DNA of 64,000 bases, taken from Armatimonadota bacterium. Lineage in GTDB: Bacteria > Armatimonadota > HRBIN16. The position numbers and the translations under genes were made by a program. The DNA lies in assembly GCA_026003195.1 (NCBI GenBank), contig BPGU01000003.1, forward strand, positions 310,001 to 374,000. Reading direction: 5' to 3'. Below the pieces are notes generated by a model. That model ran no database searches, was not told the DNA's origin, and saw only the letters and a program-made list of their open reading frames with translations. Below, in pieces: positions 45,130-54,127 of this stretch (its first letter is position 1; every line of letters begins with the position of its first letter).

Positions 45130-46221
45130 TTATGCAGCTTCTTTGAGAGCGTTGTCAGCGAGGGAGACTTTAGCCTCCTCGGAGGGGAACGTCCACACGG
45201 ATGGTTTCTGGTTCTGTATCAAAGTTTCCCACACGCTGAGGGGAATGCTGAAAAACGCTTCCACAACCTGAGGGTCAAACTGCGTGCCGGCGCACCGCTC
45301 CAGCTCTGCAGATGCTTCTTGCACGGAAAGCGCCTTGCGATAGGGACGGTCGGAGGTCATGGCATCGAGGGTGTCTGCGACGGCGAAGATGCGTGCGCCA
45401 AGGGGGATCTCCTCCCCACGCAACCCCTGCGGGTAGCCGCTGCCATCCCACTGCTCATGGTGACAGAGCACGATTTCGCTTGCCGCCTTCTGCAGCGAGC
45501 GCACCTTCATGCACATTCGGTAGCCGATGATGGGATGCTGGCGCATGATCTCCCATTCAGCGGCATTCAGCGGTCCGTTCTTAAACAGTATCCTGTCGGG
45601 GATGCCGATTTTGCCCACGTCGTGCAGCAGTGCGCCGCGTTCGATGTCCGGGTGCTTCTCATGGGGAACGCCCATGGCTTCAGCGAGTATCATGGTGTAG
45701 GTCGTGACGCGCTCGCAGTGCCCTTCTATCTCTCGTTCGCGTGTTTCGAGTACGCTCAACAGTGCTTCCAGCACGTCCGAGTGCGCTTCGTTCAATTTGC
45801 AGAGGTAGCGTTTCTGCTCCTCTATCCAGATTTGGTGGCGGCGCAGGTTGCGCTCTATCACAATGGGCAGTTCGTGGGGGCGCCAGGGTTTGACCACATA
45901 GTCGCTAGCGCCACAATCCAGAACCTCCCGCAGCATCTGCAGGGAATCATCCCCTGTCATGATGACGACGGGAATATCGGGATATTGCTGGCGCATCTGT
46001 CGGACGAGTGTTTTTCCTCCGATTCCCGGTATATGCAGGTCGGACAGACACAGGTTCACAGGTTGTTGTGCCAGGATGTGTAGAGCCTCCTGACCGCTAT
46101 GAGCGCTGCAAACGGTGTAACCATAAGAGCGCAAAGTGCGCCCGATTGCTTCCGCTACCAGTGGCTCGTCATCGACAACTAGTATGCAGGCGCGGGATAG
46201 CATAGTGTCACTCGTTGTCAT
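45130..46221 (-). CDS. response regulator with HD-GYP phosphodiesterase domain
   Basis: 363 residues from ATG 46221 (ATG 46203 is an alternative; neither has a strong ribosome site). A receiver domain (ILVVDDEPLVAEAIGRTLRS, phospho-acceptor Asp in CLSDLHIPGIGG, KPWRPHEL) is joined by a helix to an HD-GYP domain: HCERVTTYTMILAEAMGVP, HDVGKIGIPDRI, HPIIGYRM, HHEQWDGSGYPQGLRGEEIP and ADTLDAMTSDRPYR. These enzymes hydrolyse cyclic di-GMP. All motif residues are present, so it is probably active. No sensor kinase is adjacent. Confidence 0.93.
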   Translation of the reverse strand: MTTSDTMLSRACILVVDDEPLVAEAIGRTLRSYGYTVCSAHSGQEALHILAQQPVNLCLSDLHIPGIGGKTLVRQMRQQYPDIPVVIMTGDDSLQMLREVLDCGASDYVVKPWRPHELPIVIERNLRRHQIWIEEQKRYLCKLNEAHSDVLEALLSVLETREREIEGHCERVTTYTMILAEAMGVPHEKHPDIERGALLHDVGKIGIPDRILFKNGPLNAAEWEIMRQHPIIGYRMCMKVRSLQKAASEIVLCHHEQWDGSGYPQGLRGEEIPLGARIFAVADTLDAMTSDRPYRKALSVQEASAELERCAGTQFDPQVVEAFFSIPLSVWETLIQNQKPSVWTFPSEEAKVSLADNALKEAA

Positions 46222-46289
46222 ATCTGGATAGCCGCTGCTGTAAACGGTTACGCGCGACCTTTTACATTGTCGGCAGAGGGACAATCCTT

Positions 46290-46625
46290 TTACAGGGCAC
46301 TGCCAAATCGCTCCACATATTCCCGTAACATGACGAGGCAACGCCGCAGGCAGTAGCGTGTGATAGCCTGCAGATTGAAGCGACCGTCCAGCGCCGCCTC
46401 GCGGATGTTTTGAGGGACCACGTCCAGGTAGGGCAGGTAGGGAGGGAGGGGAACGGAGATGCGATCGGGCATCTTCAGCAGGCGTACCCGGCTTTCGTAA
46501 TAGGGTGACCACTGTACGAAGATATCCATCAGCCACTGACTACCGTCTGTGGCAGTATAGAACTCCTGGTAGCTGACCGGTTCAGGAAGGAGCGTTCCTG
46601 AACCGGCGGTTACTTCGTGAGCCAT
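46290..46625 (-). CDS. small hypothetical protein downstream of sdhB
   Basis: The frame allows up to 111 residues from an ATG at 46625 inside sdhB, but its first codons would cross a strong hairpin; a shorter start at the Met of WLMDIFVQW (about 79 residues) is plausible. The tail DVVPQNIREAALDGRFNLQA and RRCLVMLREYVERF looks helical and coding. No family recognised. Cytoplasmic by composition. Confidence 0.4.
   Translation of the reverse strand: MAHEVTAGSGTLLPEPVSYQEFYTATDGSQWLMDIFVQWSPYYESRVRLLKMPDRISVPLPPYLPYLDVVPQNIREAALDGRFNLQAITRYCLRRCLVMLREYVERFGSAL
46577..46606 (-). terminator. strong hairpin after sdhB
   Basis: CCGGTTCAGGAA / GGAGCG / TTCCTGAACCGG, a perfect 12-bp stem four bases past the sdhB stop. 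It has no U-tract, but its place and strength make it the likely end of the sdhCAB message. Confidence 0.65.
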
Positions 46626-47380
46626 TTCCGCAGTCTGTTGAGGGTGATGTCGCGGTTCAGCTCGGCGATAGCGCGTGTCAAGGGGATATCTTTGGGACAA
46701 ACCTGCACGCAGTTTTGTGCGTTGCCGCATCCTGTGAGGCCGTCGGGTCCAGCCAGTACGTCCAGCCTATCGTCCTCGAGAGTGGCTCCAACAGGATGCA
46801 GGTTAAAGAGTTTCACCTGCCCCAGCGCGGCGGGACCGATGAAGTTAGAGTGCGGGTTCACATTGGGACAGGCTTCCAGACAGCATCCGCAGGTCATGCA
46901 TCGGGCGAATTCGTAGCGCAGTTCGCGAATGCTATCGGGGATGCGAGGACCAGGTCCCAGGTCGTGCGTGCCATCGATGGGTACCCATGCCTTGATGCGC
47001 TTGAGCGTTTCGAACATCTCGCTGCGGTCTACGACCAAATCGCGCACGACGGGGAATTTGCTCATGGGTTCCAGAGTGATTTCGAGGTGCTCGCCAACGC
47101 GCTTCCCTACCTCGTCCACCAGTGCAGAACATGTCTGACGTACCCTGCCATTGACCACCATCGTGCAGGTTCCGCACACCTCTTCCAGGCAGGCGGCTTC
47201 CCACACGGGGGCAGTGGTCGGGTTGCCCTGGCGGTTGACCGGGTTGCGCTGAATATGCATCAGGCAGATGATGACGTTCATTCGAGGTTTGTAGGGTACC
47301 TCGAACTCCTCCCAATAAGGCGTGCTCTGAGGGTTCGCCTGTCGCTTGACCTTCAATATCACGCTCTGAATGCCGTCCAT
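46610..47380 (-). CDS. sdhB: succinate dehydrogenase/fumarate reductase iron-sulfur subunit
   Basis: 256 residues, GGGAGAG before the ATG. Carries the three clusters of complex II: the 2Fe-2S ligands in CLEEVCGTCTMVVNG and RQTC (about residues 60-85), and the 4Fe-4S and 3Fe-4S ligands in CMTCGCCLEACPN and CGNAQNCVQVCPKDIP. The long insertion and the VDRSEMFETLKRIKAWVPID segment are of the Bacillus/Gram-positive type. It follows sdhA by three bases. Confidence 0.96.
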   Translation of the reverse strand: MDGIQSVILKVKRQANPQSTPYWEEFEVPYKPRMNVIICLMHIQRNPVNRQGNPTTAPVWEAACLEEVCGTCTMVVNGRVRQTCSALVDEVGKRVGEHLEITLEPMSKFPVVRDLVVDRSEMFETLKRIKAWVPIDGTHDLGPGPRIPDSIRELRYEFARCMTCGCCLEACPNVNPHSNFIGPAALGQVKLFNLHPVGATLEDDRLDVLAGPDGLTGCGNAQNCVQVCPKDIPLTRAIAELNRDITLNRLRKWLTK

Positions 47381-47383
47381 ACG

Positions 47384-49273
47384 CTACTCTCCCTTATCGT
47401 CCTTTGCGCCGACGAGAGCGGCGGGTGGAGTTGCGGTCGTGAGGGTCGCTTTCTTGTCCACATCGTACTTGCGGATACGCGGCGGGATCAACGATGTATC
47501 CACCGGTTCATAGAAGATGCGCGGACCTTCCGGTGTGTAGCTGGCCATGGTGGTTTTCAGCCATTCCGCATCGTTGCGCTCAGGGTATTCGGGCTTGTAG
47601 TGTGCGCCGCGGCTTTCGTTGCGCAGCAGTGCGCCGCGAGTGATCACCTGCGCCAGTATCAGCATGTTGCGGAGAGCACGGGTAAACGGAACAATCTGAT
47701 TCTTCCACAGCGACGAGTCGTTGATGTTGATACGCTTCCACCGCTCCATCAGCTCCAGAATCTTCTCTTCGGTTTGGAGGAGCCTGTCGTTGTAGCGTAC
47801 CACGGTGACGTTGTTGGTCATCCAGTCACCCAGCTCCTGATGCAGCCTGTAGGGGTTTTCGTCACCTGTCATTTTCAGCAGTTGCTGATAGTCCTGCTCG
47901 TGGCGCTGGCGCTCGCTCTCGTACAGGGAGGCAGGCAGGCTGTCTGCCGTACTCTGGAGCCCCTGCACGTAGCGCACCACCGCGTTGCCTGCTGTTTCGC
48001 CACCAAAGATACAAGCCAGCAGCGCGTTTGCCCCCAAGCGGTTCGCGCCGTGATACTGATACTCACACTCTCCGGCTGCATACAGCCCGGGGATGTTCGT
48101 CATTTGGTTACGGGTGCTTTCCGGGTGCAGGAAGCCGTCGGGTGTGCGTTCGTAGTCCACCCACAGGCCGCCCATCGAGTAGTGCACCGCCGGGAACACG
48201 CGCATCGGCACCTCACGCGGGTCGTCGCCCACAAACTTGAGATAGATTTCCAGAATGCCGCCCAGCTTGCGCTCAATCACCTCGCGCGGCAGGTGAGTGA
48301 TGTCCAGATACACCTCGTTGCGCCCCATAATGCCGCGCTTCTGGGTAACGCACACCTCGAAAATCTCGCGCGTGGCGATGTCGCGAGGCACCAGGTTGCC
48401 GTAAGCCGGGTACTTCTCTTCCAGGAAGTACCAGCGGTCGCTCTCGGGGATTTCGCGGGGAGGTCGTTTGTCGTAAGGGTCTCGCGGAACCCAAACGCGC
48501 CCTCCTTCGCCACGGATCGCCTCCGACATCAGGCGTAGTTTATCTTCACCCGGGATGGCGGTGGGGTGCACCTGAATGAATTCACCGTTCGCATAGTATG
48601 CCCCCTGCTGGTAGCAGATGCTCGCTGCGGAACCGGTGTTGATGATCGAGTTTGTAGATTTGCCGAAAAGATATCCAGGACCGCCTGTTGCCATCACCAC
48701 TGCATCGGCGCGGAAGGCGCGAATCTCCATCGTGTGCAGATTCTGAGCTACAATACCCCGGCACCTGCCCTCCTCGTCACGCACGATGCCCAGAAAGTCC
48801 CAGCCTTCGTATTTGTTTACCAGCCCTTCCACCTCGAAGCGGCGCACCTGTTCGTCCAGGGCGTACAAGAGCTGCTGACCGGTGGTGGAGCCGGCGAAGG
48901 CGGTACGATGGTGCTTGGTTCCCCCGAACCGACGGAAGTCCAGAAAGCCTTCCGGTGTGCGGTTAAAAGGCACGCCCATGCGATCCAGCAGATAGATGAT
49001 GCCGGGAGCACGGTAGCACATGCTTTTGACCGGCGGCTGCTGTGCGAGGAAGTCTCCCCCATACACCGTATCGTCAAAGTGCTCGTCTGGGCTGTCGCCT
49101 TCGCCCTTGGTGTTCACAGCGCCGTTAATGCCGCCCTGTGCGCACACGGAGTGACTGCGCTTCACAGGCACCAGTGAGAACAGGTCTACCGGTAGCCCTT
49201 GCTCGGCGATTTTGATGACCGTCATCAGCCCGGCGAGCCCACCGCCAACGACGATTACACGTTGCTTTGCCAC
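47384..49273 (-). CDS. sdhA: succinate dehydrogenase/fumarate reductase flavoprotein subunit
   Basis: 629 residues. Oxidises succinate to fumarate (or the reverse) at the cytoplasmic face. Seen: FAD-binding VVGGGLAGLMTVIKIAEQG, covalent FAD histidine in KRSHSVCAQGGING (about residue 42), ATGGPGYLFGKSTNS, substrate-site QVHPTAIPGEDKLRLMSEAI with active-site R in EAIRGEGGRVW, and GECEYQYHGANRLGANALLA. Second gene of sdhCAB. Confidence 0.97.
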   Translation of the reverse strand: MAKQRVIVVGGGLAGLMTVIKIAEQGLPVDLFSLVPVKRSHSVCAQGGINGAVNTKGEGDSPDEHFDDTVYGGDFLAQQPPVKSMCYRAPGIIYLLDRMGVPFNRTPEGFLDFRRFGGTKHHRTAFAGSTTGQQLLYALDEQVRRFEVEGLVNKYEGWDFLGIVRDEEGRCRGIVAQNLHTMEIRAFRADAVVMATGGPGYLFGKSTNSIINTGSAASICYQQGAYYANGEFIQVHPTAIPGEDKLRLMSEAIRGEGGRVWVPRDPYDKRPPREIPESDRWYFLEEKYPAYGNLVPRDIATREIFEVCVTQKRGIMGRNEVYLDITHLPREVIERKLGGILEIYLKFVGDDPREVPMRVFPAVHYSMGGLWVDYERTPDGFLHPESTRNQMTNIPGLYAAGECEYQYHGANRLGANALLACIFGGETAGNAVVRYVQGLQSTADSLPASLYESERQRHEQDYQQLLKMTGDENPYRLHQELGDWMTNNVTVVRYNDRLLQTEEKILELMERWKRININDSSLWKNQIVPFTRALRNMLILAQVITRGALLRNESRGAHYKPEYPERNDAEWLKTTMASYTPEGPRIFYEPVDTSLIPPRIRKYDVDKKATLTTATPPAALVGAKDDKGE

Positions 49274-49295
49274 CGTCCATCACCTCTTTGTATCC

Positions 49296-49946
49296 TTAGC
49301 GAAATGCGAACAGCGCCGACCATCCCAGCGCGGTCAGCGCCACAAAAAGCACTGCACACACCTTTGCGCACCCTCGCTGTGCCCGCTCGCTGATTGTAAT
49401 GCCCCAGCGGATGCAGAAGTTCCAGATGCCGTTGGACAGGTGGAAGGTGGCAGAGGTGATACCCAGCAAGTAGAAAGCCACTACCCAGGGGCTCTCGAAG
49501 TACTGTACCATGCCATCGTAGTAAATGTTGGTACCGAACAGCCGATGGCTGATCGTGGTGCCCCACACGTGCACCGCGATGTAAAGCACCAGGATAATGC
49601 CCGTGATGCGTTGCCACAGGTACATCCAGTTACGCCAGTAGCCGTATCGCCCCACGTTCACCTGCCCATGTGCGGTAATCACTAGCCCGTACAGAGCATG
49701 GAACAGAAGAGGGATAAAGATGAAACCCCATTCCAGCGCATGCAGGATATGGCGCGGCATCGTTTTGTTGAAGAAGTCAATCACCGCGTTAAAGTGGTTT
49801 GGACCGGCGAGCGCGAAGGAGTTCAGAGTAAGGTGTTGTACCAGAAAGATACCAATGGGCACGATACCGGAAAGCGAATGTAGCTTATGTAACACATGAT
49901 GATCTGCCGCAATCCAGGAACGGCGATGCGCTGCTACAGACGCCAT
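49296..49946 (-). CDS. sdhC: succinate dehydrogenase cytochrome b subunit (b558 type)
   Basis: 216 residues from ATG 49946, with GGAGGTC upstream; an earlier ATG at 49967 lacks one. Five membrane helices with well-placed haem-ligand histidines (HKLHSLSGIVPIGIFLVQHL, ILHALEWGFIFIPLLFHALYG, VLYIAVHVWGTTISHRLFG, SATFHLSNGIWNF). This single large anchor binding two haems is the type used by Bacillus and epsilon-proteobacterial enzymes, in place of separate SdhC and SdhD. It anchors SdhAB and reacts with menaquinone. Confidence 0.94.
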   Translation of the reverse strand: MASVAAHRRSWIAADHHVLHKLHSLSGIVPIGIFLVQHLTLNSFALAGPNHFNAVIDFFNKTMPRHILHALEWGFIFIPLLFHALYGLVITAHGQVNVGRYGYWRNWMYLWQRITGIILVLYIAVHVWGTTISHRLFGTNIYYDGMVQYFESPWVVAFYLLGITSATFHLSNGIWNFCIRWGITISERAQRGCAKVCAVLFVALTALGWSALFAFR

Positions 49947-49987
49947 GGATGACCTCCAGATTTTCACTGCTAAGGATTATCTGCCTC

Positions 49988-50017
49988 AGTATACCCGATT
50001 ATCTTGTGAAGTGTAAA
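49988..50017 (-). promoter_or_regulatory. sdhCAB promoter
   Basis: On the minus strand TTTACA (50017-50012), 18 bases, TATACT (49993-49988), about 40 bases upstream of the sdhC ATG. Confidence 0.68.
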
Positions 50018-50109
50018 TAGGTATGCGGGTACCAGCGGACAGGATGCGTGCGTCTGTTTTTATCTCCAGCTGGGCAGGACTGGTTTTGCGAGAGGAGAGT
50101 GGGCAGGGA

Positions 50110-51006
50110 TCACTCTCTACCCACCGCTATCGCTTCTTGCAACAGGCTCTCCTCTACCTTGCGCTGCAACAGTTCGATATTCCTCTGCAGGTTCTCCGCG
50201 CGGCGCGTACCGATAAGCACGGAGCTGATACCCGGATGTCGGTGCAGGAAGTGCAAAGCGAGTGCGTGTAGCAGTTCTGCATCGCCCTCGCACAGTTCCA
50301 GCAGCTTCCGCACCTTCAGAGGGCGTTGCTCAGCTGGCACGGTCAACGCGCGCGGAGTGAGCCATCCCGCCGCCAGCCCGCTGCGGATCAGCACGCCGAT
50401 GCCTCTTTCATGGGCGCGGGTGATGAGGTCGTGTGCGCTCTGATCCAGCAGGCTGTAGCCGATTTGCAACACCTGAAAGTGGCCCGATTCGATACACCGT
50501 TCCAGCACATCCATCCCCGGTGACGCCCCCAGGAAGCGCACCTTGCCTGCCTCTTGTGCCTCGCGCATGGCACGCAGAGTCTCACCTTCATCCAGAACCT
50601 TCTGGGAGTCGGGCCCGAAGTGAATCTGCATCACGTCGATCACGTCGGTGCGCAGCAGGCGCAAGCTGAGGTCTATGGAATCTCGCACAGCCTGATAGGA
50701 GAAGTCGTAGTAGGTGCGGGGGTCATCGCTATGCTCGCCGCACTTACTGCACAGCACGTATTCCGACCGTCGGCGCGAGATGTACTTGCCGATGCGCGCC
50801 TCACTCTCGTGGTAAGCGCGAGCAGTGTCTATCAGGTTGATGCCCATATCCAGCACCGCGTTCAGTGTCTTGCCCGCTTCCTCTTCAGCGGGGCGGCGGC
50901 GTTGCTCGGCGTCGCCCAGTCCCCAGTCGCGCCCAATTTCCAGCGCACCAAAGCCGATGAAGGTGACCTGCAAGCCGGTGTTGCCCAAAGCACGTTTTTC
51001 CAGCAT
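50110..51006 (-). CDS. aldo/keto reductase family protein
   Basis: 298 residues. NAD(P)H-dependent reductase fold with the tetrad: Asp and Tyr in INLIDTARAYHESE (about residues 56-62), Lys missing from its usual place (CSKCGEHS, about 84-91, supplies Lys86) and His in DVMQIHFGPD (about 125). GNTGLQVTFIGFGALEIGRD at the start and SSVLIGTRRAENLQRNIE at the end are typical of the AKR12/13-like group. Substrate unknown. It is the last gene of the tlyA-to-purN run and lies 16 bases after purN. Confidence 0.9.
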   Translation of the reverse strand: MLEKRALGNTGLQVTFIGFGALEIGRDWGLGDAEQRRRPAEEEAGKTLNAVLDMGINLIDTARAYHESEARIGKYISRRRSEYVLCSKCGEHSDDPRTYYDFSYQAVRDSIDLSLRLLRTDVIDVMQIHFGPDSQKVLDEGETLRAMREAQEAGKVRFLGASPGMDVLERCIESGHFQVLQIGYSLLDQSAHDLITRAHERGIGVLIRSGLAAGWLTPRALTVPAEQRPLKVRKLLELCEGDAELLHALALHFLHRHPGISSVLIGTRRAENLQRNIELLQRKVEESLLQEAIAVGRE

Positions 51007-51021
51007 GACCGTTCTCCTTCT

Positions 51022-51660
51022 CTATGAGCATACTGACGGCAGGATGCGCACCCTTCTCCCCTCGATGCGCAACCGCCCCTCGGCGAACAGCTTCACCGCC
51101 TGCACGTACGCCTGATGCTCTTGCACCAGCACGCGCGCGGCAAGCGTCTCCCACGTATCGTCCTCTTCCACCGGCACGCATCGCTGCACGATGATTGGTC
51201 CGGTATCATAGTGCTCGTCCACAAAATGCACCGTGCATCCCGATACCTTCATGCCCGATTCCAGCACCGCGCGGTGCACATGTTCACCGTACATGCCCTT
51301 GCCTCCGAAGAGGGGCAGAAGGGCGGGATGGATGTTCATCACCCTGCCCGCATATACCTGCACCACCGGCACAGGCAGCAGGCGCATATATCCCGCGAGG
51401 CACACCAGGTCTGCCTGTGCTTCTGACAGCGCCTGCAGCAAGCGCTGGGCGTATTCCTCTTCACTGAGAAGGCGTGGCGAGATGACGCGCGTGGGCACTC
51501 CTTTTTCGGCAGCGCGTTGCAGGGCAGGGGCTTCACTGCGCGTGCCGATGACCAGCACGACCTGACCGTCTATCTCTCCTCGCTGGCAGGCGTCGATAAT
51601 CGCCGCCATATTGGAGCCGCGCCCGTGCCCCGACACAAGGATGGCGATACGGATGGACAT
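51022..51660 (-). CDS. purN: phosphoribosylglycinamide formyltransferase
   Basis: 212 residues; ATG 51660 overlaps the acpS stop (TGATG) and is preferred over the TTG one codon earlier. PurN moves the formyl group of 10-formyl-tetrahydrofolate to GAR, third step of purine synthesis. Seen: LVSGHGRGSNMAAIIDAC, LAGYMRLLPVPVVQVYAGRV, the catalytic NIHPALLPLFGGKGMYGEHV (Asn and His) and VHFVDEHYDTGPIIVQ with the active Asp. Length normal. Confidence 0.96.
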   Translation of the reverse strand: MSIRIAILVSGHGRGSNMAAIIDACQRGEIDGQVVLVIGTRSEAPALQRAAEKGVPTRVISPRLLSEEEYAQRLLQALSEAQADLVCLAGYMRLLPVPVVQVYAGRVMNIHPALLPLFGGKGMYGEHVHRAVLESGMKVSGCTVHFVDEHYDTGPIIVQRCVPVEEDDTWETLAARVLVQEHQAYVQAVKLFAEGRLRIEGRRVRILPSVCS

Positions 51661-52037
51661 CAATCCCCCTCCCAGATGGCTATCGCGATGGCGAAAGTGG
51701 GTTCATGCGCGATGCTCACATGTATCTTTCCCCCTTGGGCGCGTTCCGCCGCCTCGCCGGTGAGGTTCACGTAGGGTTGACCGGAGGGGTGATTCAGTAT
51801 CTCCATATCCCGCCAGGGAACTTTGTGTCCCAGCGCTTTGATGATGGCCTCTTTGGCGGCGAAGCGTCCGGCGAGATGTTGCAGAAAGCTCTTCTTGCCT
51901 TGCTGGCAGTAGGCGTACTCCGCGTCGGTGAGGATACGATGCGGAAAGCGTGGGTGCCTCTCGCACACTTCAGCGATTCGCTGGAGCGCCACGATGTCGG
52001 TACCCACGCCTTTGACTCGACCGGTAAGGTGCAGCAT
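51660..52037 (-). CDS. acpS: holo-[acyl-carrier-protein] synthase
   Basis: 125 residues. Attaches the phosphopantetheine arm of CoA to acyl carrier protein. The Mg-binding Asp is in VGTDIVALQRI (about residue 14) and the Glu in HLAGRFAAKEAIIKALG (about 62); HVSIAHEPTFAIA is the usual C-terminal strand. Nine bases after jag. Confidence 0.95.
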   Translation of the reverse strand: MLHLTGRVKGVGTDIVALQRIAEVCERHPRFPHRILTDAEYAYCQQGKKSFLQHLAGRFAAKEAIIKALGHKVPWRDMEILNHPSGQPYVNLTGEAAERAQGGKIHVSIAHEPTFAIAIAIWEGD

Positions 52038-52046
52038 TGCCTGTTT

Positions 52047-52718
52047 TCACTGTTTACGCGGAGAGATGACCACGCGCCTTTCAGGTTCTTCTCCTTCGCT
52101 GTAGGTATAGACGTCCGGGTCGTTCATCAGTGTATGGTGGATAATACGCCGTTCTATGGCGTTGAGCGGGTCCAGCACCGCTTCTTCGCCCCGTTCCTTC
52201 ACCTGTTGGGCGATTTCCAGAGCCATTCGCCGCAGTTTCTCCGCACGCTGTTTGCGGTAATCCCCCACATCCAGGAGCACGCGAGTAGTCGGATCATAGC
52301 GTTTGTTGATGATGATATTCAGCACGTATTGCAGGGCATCCAGTTGCGGACCGGCAAACCGCTGGGCATCTCGCCCTACCAGCTCCAGTTCCACGTAGCA
52401 GTCGTAGCTATCGCGCTTGATGGCTTTCACCGCCAGCCCGCTGGCTCGCAGCGCGGCGTTGACCACCGCCATCACTTTGCGTTCCGACTCCTCAGAGGGA
52501 GCCTGTTTGATGACTGTTTTCAGGGTTGCGCGTACGCGCGCCGGAGTAGACCCCAGCACTCCAAAAATGCCACGAGAGCCTTCATCCAGTATCTCCCACT
52601 CCACCTGTTCCTCGGTGGCGCCAAGCATTTGCAAGGCTCGTTCCTTTGCCTCTTCTACCGTGCGCCCTGTGGCTTCTACACTCTGCACGGGTGCGTTATC
52701 GGTCATCGATTCCGCCAT
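52047..52718 (-). CDS. jag: RNA-binding protein Jag/KhpB
   Basis: 223 residues. Three domains in order: Jag_N (EATGRTVEEAKERALQMLGA, about residues 16-65), a KH-II domain (VELELVGRDAQRFAGPQLDA and IIINKRYDP) and R3H (ERRIIHHTLMNDPDVYTYSE). It binds RNA and, with KhpA, influences cell division and envelope homeostasis. The position next to yidC is conserved in many bacteria. Confidence 0.95.
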   Translation of the reverse strand: MAESMTDNAPVQSVEATGRTVEEAKERALQMLGATEEQVEWEILDEGSRGIFGVLGSTPARVRATLKTVIKQAPSEESERKVMAVVNAALRASGLAVKAIKRDSYDCYVELELVGRDAQRFAGPQLDALQYVLNIIINKRYDPTTRVLLDVGDYRKQRAEKLRRMALEIAQQVKERGEEAVLDPLNAIERRIIHHTLMNDPDVYTYSEGEEPERRVVISPRKQ

Positions 52719-52736
52719 CCTCCTTTTCCTCCTGGT

Positions 52737-54017
52737 TTACTTCCTGCGGCGCGGCTTGCGTGTGTGGTGATTTTTACCCGGGTTGCCAGCAGCAGTCGCT
52801 GCCGGGACGGGCTCTGGCGCTTGTGCCTTCTCTTCGGCAGGCGTCGCGATAGCTGGTTCCGCCTTCATGTAGTGCAGCTGCTGGGCGGTCATCAGGATGT
52901 TCGAAAGGAACCAGTATAGCACGAACGCCGATGGAAAGTGCCAGGTGTACATCATGTACAGCATGAAAATGGTCATGAACAGTGAGGTGACCTTCATCTG
53001 TTCCGCCTGCGCGGGGTCGCTCACCGGAGTGAGCCGCTGCGTGATGTACAGGCTGATAGCGTAGAGGATGAGCAAGGGCAGGTCGTGCTGTCCCAGATTG
53101 GCTCCCACAATGCCCGGAAACTTCTCTGCCATCCACGGATTAATCCACAGGAAGTAGCCTTTGCTGAACTGGTACTCGTACATGCGGATAGTGTAATACA
53201 GGTAAATGAGGATAGGCATCTGGATGAGCATCGGCAGGCAACCGGCGGCGGGGTTCACCTGGTGCTGCTTGTACAGCTCCATGATTTTTTCATTCAGCTC
53301 CTGCCCTTTATACCGCTCGCGCAGTCGCTTGATTTCGGGCTCCAGCTTCTTCATCTCGCGGAAGGAGCGAAACCACGCCAGTCGTAACGGCGTCAGCAGC
53401 GCCATCACGATGAGCGTGAACAGTACAATCGCCACCCAGTAGCTGATCCACGGTTGCCTGCCCGTCAGCGCGACCAGAATGTCCCAGAAGCGGTAGGCGG
53501 GATGGTTGCGGTTGCGCTCATCGATGCGACGGAGCAGGGCATCCAGCCGTTGTTTGCCCTCGCCCTTCGCCACAGAGGTATCCCGAAACTCGTTCTCCAG
53601 CCGACGGTAGTAGGTCAGCGCTTTCTGCTCGAAATCGTTGCGCTCTTTGTCGCTGGTCGCCTTTTGCATGCGCAGTTCGTACAGCTCGCCGATGCGCAAC
53701 ACCGCCTCGGCGGCGATTTCGCCGGTGCGGTACTGCTTGATCAGCTCCTCGTAGATTTTCAGCGCGTCGTCGTAACGTTCCATCTTGCGCATGTACAGCG
53801 CAGCGAGGCGCAGATTCGCCTCTGCAGCCAGCGGGCTGGAGCCTGCCTGCTGAATCGCCTGTCGGTAAAGCTTTTCCGCTTCAGGAAATCGGCCTTGCTG
53901 CTCCTTCTGTTGCGCTTGCAGAAGCACAACATCGGGCGGGGGTTGCGGGGTTTGCGCCAGAACCGGCACCGCGAGCCACGACAGCAGAAGTAGTAGTGCT
54001 ATCGATAACGTTCTCAA
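52737..54017 (-). CDS. yidC: membrane protein insertase YidC with N-terminal TPR domain
   Basis: 426 residues. The start is a TTG at 54017, nine bases after AGGAGAGG, giving a signal segment (RTLSIALLLLLSWLAVPVLAQ). The open frame upstream to 54491 is antisense noise over rnpA/yidD. Residues about 30-170 form TPR-like repeats (GRFPEAEKLYRQAIQQA, AALYMRKMERYDDALKIYEE, AVLRIGELYELR) where Gram-negative YidC has a beta-sandwich. From about 205 comes the YidC/Oxa1 core with WFRSFREMKKLEPEIKRLRE, the hydrophilic loop, PMLIQMPILIYLYYTI and WFLSNILMTAQQL. The tail is basic, as in ribosome-binding YidC. Confidence 0.93.
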   Translation of the reverse strand: MRTLSIALLLLLSWLAVPVLAQTPQPPPDVVLLQAQQKEQQGRFPEAEKLYRQAIQQAGSSPLAAEANLRLAALYMRKMERYDDALKIYEELIKQYRTGEIAAEAVLRIGELYELRMQKATSDKERNDFEQKALTYYRRLENEFRDTSVAKGEGKQRLDALLRRIDERNRNHPAYRFWDILVALTGRQPWISYWVAIVLFTLIVMALLTPLRLAWFRSFREMKKLEPEIKRLRERYKGQELNEKIMELYKQHQVNPAAGCLPMLIQMPILIYLYYTIRMYEYQFSKGYFLWINPWMAEKFPGIVGANLGQHDLPLLILYAISLYITQRLTPVSDPAQAEQMKVTSLFMTIFMLYMMYTWHFPSAFVLYWFLSNILMTAQQLHYMKAEPAIATPAEEKAQAPEPVPAATAAGNPGKNHHTRKPRRRK

Positions 54018-54127
54018 CGGAACTGACCTCTCCTGTAAGACTGTTTTTTTACCGGATGTCGCCAGTAGTGACGACACCTCCGGCGTGATAAAAGTTCGAA
54101 ACCCGTGCCTGAATCCAGCTGGTGTTT

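Noticed and set aside
46239-46251. GTAAACGGTTAC near the HD-GYP start as a LacI-type operator
   Set aside because: It is an imperfect palindrome with half-sites different from O1/O2 and no LacI gene beside it.
46715-48538. 607-residue open frame on the plus strand
   Set aside because: Antisense to sdhB and sdhA, which have all catalytic motifs; composition (His, Val, Ala) is that of a shadow frame.
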